Positions 1 to 7,021 of a DNA stretch of 64,000 nt are shown here, piece by piece (the stretch's first letter is position 1; each line of letters begins with the position of its first letter). This stretch comes from Cohnella kolymensis (GTDB taxonomy: Bacteria > Bacillota > Bacilli > Paenibacillales > Paenibacillaceae). A model generated the notes under the pieces. It searched no databases. It was not told the origin of the DNA and saw only the letters and a program-made list of their open reading frames with translations. The translations under genes were made by a program, and so were the position numbers. The stretch is taken from assembly GCF_000829465.1 (NCBI RefSeq), contig NZ_JXAL01000016.1, positions 1 through 64,000 of the forward strand, given 5' to 3'.

Positions 1-1
1 A

Positions 2-208
2 TGGGTCATGGGCGGTAGGCGGAAGCAGCATGGGATCGATGGGTTCCGATGGGCGGGTATGGGCGGCAGCAGCATGATGGGTGGAACCGGATATCTGCCG
101 ATGGACGGAACGCGTACGGCAATGGGCGCCATGGGACCTATGTCCGGCGCTATGCCGATGGATGGCGGACTTACGGCCGCTCTCGCGAATCTCGGCAACC
201 GTCAATAG
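2..208 (+). CDS. C-terminal end of a Gly/Met-rich protein (5' end outside window)
   Basis: The frame that stays open from the window edge to the TAG at 206-208 encodes a low-complexity tail rich in Gly, Met and Ser (repeated MGG, GAM and PMDGG units) ending in LTAALANLGNRQ. The frame one base away carries a similar Gly/Ser/Met stretch (GGSSMGSMGS) over bases 21-47 before it stops, so a frameshift near base 48 is possible. A strong terminator follows at once, which supports a real gene end. Such tails occur in spore-coat and cell-surface proteins, but the family cannot be named from this fragment. Confidence 0.4.
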   Translation, partial: WVMGGRRKQHGIDGFRWAGMGGSSMMGGTGYLPMDGTRTAMGAMGPMSGAMPMDGGLTAALANLGNRQ

Positions 209-225
209 TCCGATACAAACGCGAA

Positions 226-256
226 AACCCGTTCGGCGCCGCCGAACGGGTCTTTG
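226..256 (+). terminator. Rho-independent terminator after the leading partial gene
   Basis: Perfect 10-bp arms (228-237 and 241-250, CCCGTTCGGC and its complement) around a 3-base loop are followed by a short T-rich stretch. It separates the upstream gene from the thiL operon. Confidence 0.75.
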
Positions 257-316
257 CATGTTCAGGCACACCCCGATATAATTAATGACAAAATGACGTA
301 TAAAGGGGATTTTCCG

Positions 317-1339
317 GTGCCGACAATTGACGAGTTCGGACTCATTCGCGTCTGGACGGAAGACCGTCAGTCGAAGGAATTCCTGCAAGGCTCGGGAGTA
401 ATTCTGGGGATCGGTGACGACACTGCGATCGTGCAAGGAGCATCCGGTCAGGAATGGCTGCTGGCGATGGACACTATGGTTGAAGAGGTGCATTTTCTTT
501 CGGATACCATGTGCGAAGAAGACATCGGTTATAAAGCCCTCGCCTCCAATATTAGCGATATTGCTGCCATGGGTGGTGTGCCCAAGTTCGCTCTCGTATC
601 GGTCAGCATACCTCCGAACTGGAATGAGCAGCGCATGAAGAAAGTGTATGACGGTCTCTACGAGTGCGCTGCGCAGTATGAAGTGGCGGTTGTCGGCGGC
701 GACACTACCGCTGCGCCGCGTCATTTGGTCGTCTCGGTTACGGTGATGGGCACAGTTGAAGCAGGCCGGGCTCTTCGCCGGAGCGATGCCGGTCCGGGCC
801 AGTTCGTGTTTCTGACGGGAGCCACGGGATTATCCGCGGCAGGGCTTCACGGTTTATTGCCGAAACCTGAAGGCAGCCGAAGCCCGCGCCCACCGCAGCG
901 ATTAATTAAGGCGCATCAACGTCCTTCACCTTCCGTTAAGGCGGGCCGGCTTCTGGTCGAACAGGGCTGGGGGTCCGCACTCAATGATATAAGTGACGGC
1001 TTAGCTAGCGAGGCTTGGGAAATCGCGGAAGCGTCGAGTGTTCGTCTCATATTGAAGGAAGCCCAGCTTCCTTTGTCAGGGGAACTCGCTGCGTATGCCC
1101 ACCGATGCCGGATCAACCCGCTGGATTGGGTGCTGTACGGCGGTGAGGATTATGTGCTGCTGGGCACTGCGGATCACCGGCATGAAGCGGCGATGAAGGA
1201 ACAGTTTCGCGCGGAAGGAATACCTTTGTTCATTATCGGAGAAGTGGAACAAGGCGCGCCGGAAGTATTACTCGAAGCCTCATCAGGTCGCAGACAGCAA
1301 ATTTTAAAACAGGGCTACAATCATTTCTCGAAGGGATAA
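317..1339 (+). CDS. thiL: Thiamine-monophosphate kinase ThiL
   Basis: ThiL phosphorylates thiamine monophosphate with ATP to give the cofactor thiamine diphosphate in the cytoplasm. The protein has the PurM/ThiL-fold signatures in order: GIGDDTA near the N-terminus, DTMVEEVHF, the NISDIAAMGG segment, VVGGDT, NDISDGLA and LYGGEDYVLL. These Asp-rich loops bind the Mg-nucleotide. Length (about 340 residues) fits the family. I chose GTG 317 because AAGGGG lies 8 bases upstream and the protein then begins VPTIDEFGLIR, close to known ThiL starts; the in-frame ATGs at 254 and 293 have no ribosome site and 254 lies on the terminator tail. It opens a tight operon with the t6A genes, the same order as ydiA-ydiE in Bacillus. 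Confidence 0.93.
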   Translation: MPTIDEFGLIRVWTEDRQSKEFLQGSGVILGIGDDTAIVQGASGQEWLLAMDTMVEEVHFLSDTMCEEDIGYKALASNISDIAAMGGVPKFALVSVSIPPNWNEQRMKKVYDGLYECAAQYEVAVVGGDTTAAPRHLVVSVTVMGTVEAGRALRRSDAGPGQFVFLTGATGLSAAGLHGLLPKPEGSRSPRPPQRLIKAHQRPSPSVKAGRLLVEQGWGSALNDISDGLASEAWEIAEASSVRLILKEAQLPLSGELAAYAHRCRINPLDWVLYGGEDYVLLGTADHRHEAAMKEQFRAEGIPLFIIGEVEQGAPEVLLEASSGRRQQILKQGYNHFSKG

Positions 1340-1347
1340 CCGGGCGC

Positions 1348-1866
1348 ATGCAGCGAAATAACAAGGAGATTCACACATTAGAATTCGTGCTCCATGCACA
1401 GAACGAAGCGGATACGGCTCATTTTGCGGCGGCATTGGCGCAGCTTGCGGCACCTGGAACCCTTCTGGCGCTGGACGGCGATTTGGGCGCAGGGAAGACG
1501 AGGTTCGCACAAGCCTTTGCTCATGGGCTCGGTGTGCCTGGAACCGTGAACAGCCCTACTTATACGATTATTAAAGAATATGATGGCGGCAAATTGCCTT
1601 TTTACCATATGGATGTCTATCGATTGTCGCTTCCGGAAGCGGATGAGCTCGGATTGGACGAGTATTTTCACGGGGAAGGCGTAACATTAGTAGAGTGGGC
1701 CTCCATCATCGAACCGATCTTGCCGCCGGAACGGCTGCACATTCGGCTGGAAACAACAGGACCGCACTCGCGGAAAATCGTTTGCCGGCCTATTGGACAA
1801 AGGTATGAAGCCTGGTGCAGACAACTTCGACTGCGTAAGGCGGAAGAGGAGGGTACGGCAGGATGA
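1348..1866 (+). CDS. tsaE: tRNA t6A biosynthesis ATPase TsaE
   Basis: TsaE is the P-loop ATPase that works with TsaB and TsaD to add threonylcarbamoyl to A37 of ANN-decoding tRNAs. The protein (172 residues) shows the Walker A motif GDLGAGKT at about residues 48-55, the family SPTYTIIKEY segment and VEWASII, all typical of TsaE/YjeE. It begins 8 bases after the thiL stop and its 3' end overlaps tsaB by the ATGA arrangement, so translation is coupled. ATG 1348 sits behind AAGGG at 1331-1335; a downstream AAGGAG (1363-1368) has no start codon at good spacing. Confidence 0.93.
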   Translation: MQRNNKEIHTLEFVLHAQNEADTAHFAAALAQLAAPGTLLALDGDLGAGKTRFAQAFAHGLGVPGTVNSPTYTIIKEYDGGKLPFYHMDVYRLSLPEADELGLDEYFHGEGVTLVEWASIIEPILPPERLHIRLETTGPHSRKIVCRPIGQRYEAWCRQLRLRKAEEEGTAG

Positions 1867-2657
1867 AACACGATGCAAATGAAACGGGTGATCGCTCGGT
1901 CACCATACTGTCCTTCGATACATCCACCGCTTCGCTCGCTGCAGCTATAGTTAGAGACGGCGAGACTGTGGATTCAATTCTATCTTTCAGCGAACGCAAT
2001 CATTCCGTTAAAGTGATTTCAGAGATCAAGGACCTGCTGCAGCGTAACGGTCTGAAAGCACAAGATATAGATGCGATTGCAGTCGGTCAAGGACCGGGAT
2101 CTTACACCGGCGTCAGAATTGCAGTCACTGCGGCCAAAACGCTGGCTTGGACCTGGAACAAACCGCTTATCGGCGTGTCCAGCTTGGAAGCTTTGGCGCT
2201 TGGAGCATGGGAGTCTTTACAATCCGCTGACGAGAACATCGGCACAGATCGGGCTGTGTGGATCATCCCTCTCATGGACGCGCGTCGAGGACAAGTCTAC
2301 ACGTCGCGATATGCCGCCGGCCATCCGCGTAAATGGGAAACACTCGACGAAGACGGGATCAGGCTGATCGCCGGCTGGTCACAATTGCTGGAAAATGAAG
2401 CCACGGATGACGAACGAGTGTCTGCAGTTTGGTTCGTCGGCGAAGTCGCACCGCATTCCGCCGCTATCGAGATGGCGGAGCAGTCGGGCATGCGGCTTCG
2501 CACCTTGGCATGCGATATGGATGCGGGAGCATTAGGCCGGCTTGCGGAAATCCGTTTTCGTGAAGGCGGCCGGGATGATGTGCATTCTTTCGTTCCGAAT
2601 TATACTCAGCTCGCGGAAGCGGAAGCCAAGCTGCTCGCAGCATCGCGGGGAGAGTGA
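1863..2657 (+). CDS. tsaB: tRNA t6A biosynthesis protein TsaB
   Basis: TsaB is the inactive ASKHA-fold paralogue that forms the core dimer with TsaD in the bacterial t6A complex. The sequence has the N-terminal ILSFDTSTASLAAAIV strand, the GQGPGSYTGVRIAV signature and the following KTLAWTWNKPLIGVSSLEALA helix, all diagnostic. At 264 residues it is slightly longer than the E. coli and B. subtilis forms, with an N-terminal extension of about 12 residues (MKHDANETGDRS). The ATG overlaps the tsaE stop. The 3' end lies 4 bases before the rimI reading frame begins. Confidence 0.93.
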   Translation: MKHDANETGDRSVTILSFDTSTASLAAAIVRDGETVDSILSFSERNHSVKVISEIKDLLQRNGLKAQDIDAIAVGQGPGSYTGVRIAVTAAKTLAWTWNKPLIGVSSLEALALGAWESLQSADENIGTDRAVWIIPLMDARRGQVYTSRYAAGHPRKWETLDEDGIRLIAGWSQLLENEATDDERVSAVWFVGEVAPHSAAIEMAEQSGMRLRTLACDMDAGALGRLAEIRFREGGRDDVHSFVPNYTQLAEAEAKLLAASRGE

Positions 2658-2661
2658 AAGG

Positions 2662-3207
2662 ATGCGGCAGAAGATAGAGGAAATCGAGGATCGCATGAAT
2701 TACAGGAGCATGACTTTGGACGACATCGGCATGATCGTACAAATCGAGCGGGAGTCTTTCACCGCGCCATGGTCGGAAGAAGCCTTTCGCACCGAACTTA
2801 CACAAAATGCTTTCGCCAAATATATGATTATGGAACTGGATGACAAGGTGTTGGGTTACGGCGGCATGTGGCTTATTGTCGATGAGGCGCATGTGACGAA
2901 CATTGCCATCCGGGAGCAGTATCGGGGCCAAGGCTATGGAAAGAAGCTGCTCCGAGAAATGATGAAAACCGCGCTCTGGCTTGGTGCGCTGCGTATGACG
3001 CTGGAGGTGCGGGTCTCGAACGAAAGAGCGCAATCCTTATATCGTAAAATGGGATTCTACCCATCCGGCATCCGCCCGGCTTACTATTCGGATAATAGAG
3101 AGGATGCGCTGATTATGTGGGCGGAGCTTACGTCCAACGGATCGGCCGCCGATGCGGAAACGGCAGGAGGCCGGGAAGGGGACAGACATGAGTGGAATGG
3201 CAACTAA
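2662..3207 (+). CDS. rimI: Ribosomal protein S18 alanine N-acetyltransferase RimI
   Basis: GNAT-fold acetyltransferase expected to acetylate the N-terminal alanine of ribosomal protein S18 from acetyl-CoA. Motifs: the N-terminal DDIGMIVQIERESFTAPWS block, the acetyl-CoA loop REQYRGQGYGKKLL, the EVRVSNERAQSLYRKMGF segment and a YYSDNREDALIMW tail, as in Bacillus YdiD. ATG 2662 keeps the coupling to tsaB, but ATG 2695 has a better ribosome site (GAGGA at 2686-2690) and gives MNYRSMTLDD, so the true start may be 2695. The last residues overlap tsaD by 20 bases. Its place between tsaB and tsaD is the conserved Bacillota order. Confidence 0.9.
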   Translation: MRQKIEEIEDRMNYRSMTLDDIGMIVQIERESFTAPWSEEAFRTELTQNAFAKYMIMELDDKVLGYGGMWLIVDEAHVTNIAIREQYRGQGYGKKLLREMMKTALWLGALRMTLEVRVSNERAQSLYRKMGFYPSGIRPAYYSDNREDALIMWAELTSNGSAADAETAGGREGDRHEWNGN

Positions 3208-4231
3208 GCCGGACTATCTGATGCTTGCGATCGAAACGAGCTGTGACGAGACATCGGTTGCAGTCGTTAAAGGCGGCCGGCAAATACTTTCGAATATCGT
3301 TTCCAGCCAGATCGAGACACACCGCCAGTTCGGCGGCGTCGTTCCGGAGATCGCTTCCCGCAAGCATGTGGAGAGCATTACGGTCATCATTGAGGAAGCA
3401 TTCAAAAAAGCGGGCGTAAGCCCGGGAGATATAGATACGGTAGCGGTTACGCAAGGGCCAGGGCTGGTGGGAGCATTGCTGGTCGGGATTGTGGCGGCCA
3501 AAAGCCTTGCTCTTGCGCTGGATGTTCCCCTCATCGGAACGCATCATATTGCAGGCCACATCTATGCGAATCAATTGATTGGGGATATTCTCTATCCTGC
3601 TCTCGCGCTCGTTGTTTCCGGCGGACATACAGAGCTTGTTCTGATCGAAAAGGAAGGACAATTCCGCATCGTCGGCCGAACAAGGGATGATGCGGTGGGC
3701 GAGGCGTATGACAAAGTCGCGCGCGCGCTCAAATTTCCTTATCCCGGCGGGCCGCATGTCGACCGTCTTGCGCATGAAGCGCAGGATGAGGTGGTGCTTC
3801 CGCGTTCCTGGCTGGAACCGGACTCCTATGATTTCAGCTTCAGCGGGTTAAAATCCGCCGTGCTGGCGGAAATCAACCGTTCCCGGATGAAAGGGGAAAC
3901 TCCCGATTTTTCAGCTTTGGCTCGTGGATTTCAGCAATCGGTTATAGATGTCGTCACGGGCAAGGCGATGAGAGCAGCGGCGGAATTCGGCGTCCGGCAG
4001 CTGCTTCTCTGCGGAGGGGTGGCGGCAAACCGGGGATTGAGGGAGACGTTGACAGCCTTGTGCCGGGAGGCGAATTTACCGCTGTTGATCCCGCCCCATG
4101 TTCTGTGTACCGATAATGCGGCGATGATTGGCGCAGCTGCGGATTTGAAGTGGCGCAGAAGCGAGTTTACCTCACTCGATATGAAAGCAGAGCCGGGCTT
4201 CTCGTTGGAAGACTGGTCGGTCAAAGGGTAA
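3188..4231 (+). CDS. tsaD: tRNA N6-adenosine threonylcarbamoyltransferase TsaD
   Basis: TsaD transfers the threonylcarbamoyl group from TC-AMP to A37 of tRNA. The Kae1/TsaD signatures are intact: AIETSCDETSVAVV at the N-terminus, the metal-binding THHIAGHIYA (two His three residues apart), the SGGHTELVL loop, GEAYDKVAR, and the DNAAMIGAAA C-terminal block. I used ATG 3188 (MSGMATKPDYLMLAIETS) because GGAAGGGG at 3174-3181 lies at good spacing; the upstream in-frame ATG at 3152 lies inside rimI. Length of 347 residues is normal. It ends the thiL-tsaD operon; a perfect promoter for the next unit begins 10 bases later. Confidence 0.95.
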   Translation: MSGMATKPDYLMLAIETSCDETSVAVVKGGRQILSNIVSSQIETHRQFGGVVPEIASRKHVESITVIIEEAFKKAGVSPGDIDTVAVTQGPGLVGALLVGIVAAKSLALALDVPLIGTHHIAGHIYANQLIGDILYPALALVVSGGHTELVLIEKEGQFRIVGRTRDDAVGEAYDKVARALKFPYPGGPHVDRLAHEAQDEVVLPRSWLEPDSYDFSFSGLKSAVLAEINRSRMKGETPDFSALARGFQQSVIDVVTGKAMRAAAEFGVRQLLLCGGVAANRGLRETLTALCREANLPLLIPPHVLCTDNAAMIGAAADLKWRRSEFTSLDMKAEPGFSLEDWSVKG

Positions 4232-4241
4232 AAAGACGGAA

Positions 4242-4270
4242 TTGACAGATAATTTTCCGGTGAATATAAT
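4242..4270 (+). promoter_or_regulatory. Sigma-A promoter of the T-box/leuA transcript
   Basis: TTGACA at 4242-4247, a 17-base spacer and TATAAT at 4265-4270 form a full-consensus promoter just before the first T-box leader. A perfect promoter is logical upstream of RNA elements that control expression only by termination. Confidence 0.85.
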
Positions 4271-4276
4271 AAGATC

Positions 4277-4580
4277 AATCCCCGAAAAGCGGGAACATAG
4301 CCAAATAAACGCAAAGATCAGGAACAGTAGGGAATTCACCCGGCATACAGAGAGCTGCGGGACGGTGCAACGCAGCGGAAGGGAACCCGAAACTCGCCTG
4401 GGAGCGGACATGTGGAAGGATCGGCCTAAGTCCGATCAGTACACTTGTACGGTGAACCTCCGTGACAAGGTGTAAAGCGGATATTCCCCTTCTGGTATGG
4501 AGGCAGGGACATCAACAAGAGTGGTACCGCGGAAGGCCATCGTGCCCGCCGTCTCTTATTCAGGAGACGGCGGGCTTTTA
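4277..4580 (+). promoter_or_regulatory. T-box leader 1 (leucine specifier CUC)
   Basis: The T-box core AGAGTGGTACCGCGG is at 4518-4532 and is followed by an intrinsic terminator (perfect 12-bp arms 4544-4555 and 4564-4575, then TTTTA). Upstream, the stem I region has the AGAGAGCTGCGGG...CGCAG distal element. The specifier loop carries CTC at 4393-4395 in the context GAAACTCGCC. Uncharged tRNA-Leu(GAG) would pair with CTC and, through its ACCA end, with TGGT in the antiterminator, letting transcription pass. Boundaries are approximate because no covariance model was run. Confidence 0.88.
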
Positions 4581-4589
4581 TATTAAGAA

Positions 4590-4906
4590 CGCAATGAACG
4601 GGAGCAGTAGGAACCCCTTATCGTGCAGAGAGCTGCGGGTTGGTGCGACGCAGCCGTATAAGGGATCCGAACTCGCCCGGGAGCGGAAACGTGGATCGAA
4701 GGACGGCCTCCAGCCGCCATCGGGTACACGGGTACGGTTGGCCTCCGATATCGGGCGCTCGCCGCTTCCATCGACCGAACGATGGAAGCCGGCGCATAAG
4801 TGGGAGGAACAGTTCGCCGTTCGGAAGCGAACCCCTTCAAGCGGAGTGGTACCGCGGCGGCTCACAAGCCCGTCGTCTCTAGCCTTAAGAGACGACGGGC
4901 TTTTTG
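4590..4906 (+). promoter_or_regulatory. T-box leader 2, tandem (leucine specifier CUC)
   Basis: A second, complete and diverged T-box follows directly: distal stem I element at about 4626-4653, specifier CTC at 4672-4674 (GAACTCGCCC), T-box GGAGTGGTACCGCGG at 4843-4857 and a terminator with arms near 4868-4880 and 4888-4900 followed by TTTTT. The two leaders differ clearly in the linker between stem I and the T-box, so this is an old duplication and not a copy error. Two leaders in series require two readthrough events before leuA is made. Confidence 0.88.
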
Positions 4907-4953
4907 TCGTTCTCTCGATATGCCGTACTCACAATTTCAAGGAGGTTAACTTA

Positions 4954-6506
4954 ATGACAAGCACAAACAAAAGACGAATTCAAATTTTCGATACGACATT
5001 GAGAGACGGCGAGCAAGCTCCCGGAGCATCCTTGAAACCCGAGCAGAAAATTGTCATTGCCCGCCAGCTTGCCCGCTTGGGAGTGGATGTCATAGAGCCC
5101 GGCTTTCCGATCTCCAGCCCCGGGGAGTTCGAGGCGATCCGGCAAATTTCACGCGAGCTTCAAAACGTAGAAATTTGCGGGTTTGCACGCTGCGTAAAAG
5201 CGGACATCGACGCTGCGGCAGCGGCAACGCAAGACGCGGCCCGCCGGCGTCTGCATCTGTTCATCTCTTCTTCACAAATACACCTGGATTTTCAGCTTCG
5301 TAAAACCCAGGACCAAGTTATTCGCATGCTGCGCGACATGGTTGCCTACGGAAAACAATTCGTCGACGAAATCGAGTTTTCACCCATGGATGCTTCCCGT
5401 TCAACTGAGGAGTTTCTTATTCAAGTGGTTGAGGCGGCCATCGAGGAAGGAGCAACGATCATCAACATTCCGGATACAATGGGCTACGCCCTGCCGGAAG
5501 AGTTCGGGCCGCTCTTTTCCCGGCTGCGTAAAGCGGTGCGGGGCGCAGACAGAGTGGTATTCAGCACCCACTGTCACAACGATTTAGGTTTGGCTGTTGC
5601 GAACAGCCTTGCTGCGATCCGCCACGGCGCAACTCAGGTCGAAGTAAGCGTCAATGGAGTCGGGGAGCGCGCGGGCAATTGTGCTTTGGAGGAGCTGGTT
5701 ATGGCCGTTCAGACGCGGGGCGAGTCCATTGGGGTTGAAACCGGGATCCGCACGGATCAAATTTACGAGACTCCCGCTTGGTAAGCCGAACCATGCATTT
5801 TCCGGTTGCCTTTAACAAACCTATCGTCGGAAGAAACGCGTTCCAGCACGAGTCAGGTATCCATCAGGACGGACTGCTTAAAAACCGCAGCACGTACGAG
5901 ATTATGGATCCGGAAGCTATGGGCATACCTCGGAGCATGATCATTCTGGGCAAACATTCCGGCCGTCATGCCATTAAACACAGGGCAGCAGAATATGGGG
6001 TGACGTTGGCAGATTCCGCGATGGACGACTTGTATCGACGATTCAAAGAAAAAGCGGATGAGCAGAAAATCATTACAGACGACGTTCTTCTCCAGCTGCT
6101 CGGCGAATCGACGGGCTCGAGCATAGAGCCGTTCACTTTAGTGGATTTGCAAGTGCTGGCCGGTTCCAACCGTTCCCGGATCGCGTCCGTTACCATAAGC
6201 AGCGCTGAGGATGGCATCGGCAAAACCTATACCGGAGCCGGTGAAGGTCCGCTTGAGGCGGTTATCCATTGTATCCGTCAAGCAATGCCTGTCGAGGCGG
6301 TATTCGAGGATTTGGAACTTCAATCACTTTCTACCGGTGAGGAGGCATTCGGGGAGGCGGTAGTTACTGTAGTGAGCAACGGACAAAGGTTCCGAGGCAC
6401 TGCGATTCACCAGGACATCATTCTGGCCTCTGCACGTGCTTATGTCTCTGCCTGCAATTCCGCGTTGCTGGCGGACGGCAATCGAAAGGTGCGTAAAGAA
6501 GCTTAA
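4954..6506 (+). pseudogene. leuA: 2-isopropylmalate synthase LeuA (one-base frameshift)
   Basis: First step of leucine synthesis: acetyl-CoA plus 2-ketoisovalerate to 2-isopropylmalate. The first part (4954-5784) has the catalytic FDTTLRDGEQAPGASL motif, EIEFSPMDASRS, STHCHNDLGLAVANSLAA and GVGERAGN. The second part (5778-6506, another frame) resumes with the HESGIHQDG and GKHSGRHA motifs and the C-terminal regulatory domain. A missing T near 5771-5772 would restore ETSRLVSRTMHFPV, the expected family sequence, and a protein of about 517 residues. ATG 4954 follows a perfect GGAGG. The double leucine T-box upstream fits the pathway. No other leu or ilv gene follows. The indel could be real or a sequencing error. 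Confidence 0.9.
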
Positions 6507-6529
6507 CTAGGTCCATTTAACCCGTTGTC

Positions 6530-6690
6530 AGCGGCTTATTTGCACACTCAGCCCCGGCTGAGCTCGTGTAAGCCGCTGGGAGCGGCTTATTTGCGCATTC
6601 AGCCACTGTTCAGCTCGTGTAAGCCGCTGGGAGCGGCTTATTTGCGCACTCAGCCGCGGTTCAGCACGTGTAAGCCGCTGGGAGCGGTTT
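6530..6690. repeat. 51-bp tandem palindromic repeat (three copies plus a partial)
   Basis: Units start at 6530, 6581 and 6632, exactly 51 bases apart, with a fourth truncated start at 6683. Each unit begins AGCGGCTTA and ends TAAGCCGCT, so every copy can fold into a long hairpin; in copy 1 the inner arms (CTCAGCC/GGCTGAG) also pair. It lies between the convergent leuA and ydiF genes, where at least one copy may act as a bidirectional terminator. Confidence 0.85.
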
Positions 6691-6731
6691 AACTGCCCAT
6701 ATTACCGAATCAAGGACAGTAAAAACCCCTT

Positions 6732-7002
6732 TGTGGACAAGGTTATCCACAGGGCTTGTGGATAGTGGGGATAAAATTGTGAAACCGTTGGCGCAGATGA
6801 CGGATGAAAAAATGAAGCGGGGGATGAGTTTTTCAATTCTCTTTTCATAGATTTGTGGATAATGGGGATAAATCGGTGGAAAAGTGTACCTTCTGCTAAA
6901 AAAAGACATAAAAACAGCCTGCGCACCAAGAAGAATGCGGAGGATTAAAAAATCCGCCGATCGCCCTTGTTATGCGCAAGCTGTGGATAGGCCTGTGTAT
7001 AA
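6732..7002. promoter_or_regulatory. DnaA-box cluster
   Basis: Eight 9-mers equal or close to the DnaA box TTATNCACA occur in 271 bases. Exact matches: TTATCCACA at 6743-6751, TGTGGATAA at 6854-6862 (reverse orientation) and TGTGTATAA at 6994-7002. One-mismatch copies: 6732-6740, 6757-6765, 6766-6774, 6863-6871 and 6982-6990. No dnaA or dnaN is near, so this looks like an intergenic DnaA-binding or titration site and not the origin itself. Confidence 0.6.
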
Positions 7003-7021
7003 GTAAAATAAATAAACCGAT

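Noticed and set aside
4462-4953. N-terminal extension of LeuA
   Set aside because: The leuA frame stays open upstream across the T-box structures, but the ATG at 4954 has a perfect ribosome site and matches the usual start; the upstream part is untranslated leader.
6530-6690. CRISPR-like direct repeats
   Set aside because: The repeats are contiguous 51-bp units with no variable spacers and each unit is itself palindromic; no cas gene is near.
6732-7002. Chromosomal replication origin
   Set aside because: DnaA boxes are present but dnaA, dnaN, recF, gyrB and rpmH are not; the neighbours are metabolic genes, so only a DnaA-binding cluster is claimed.
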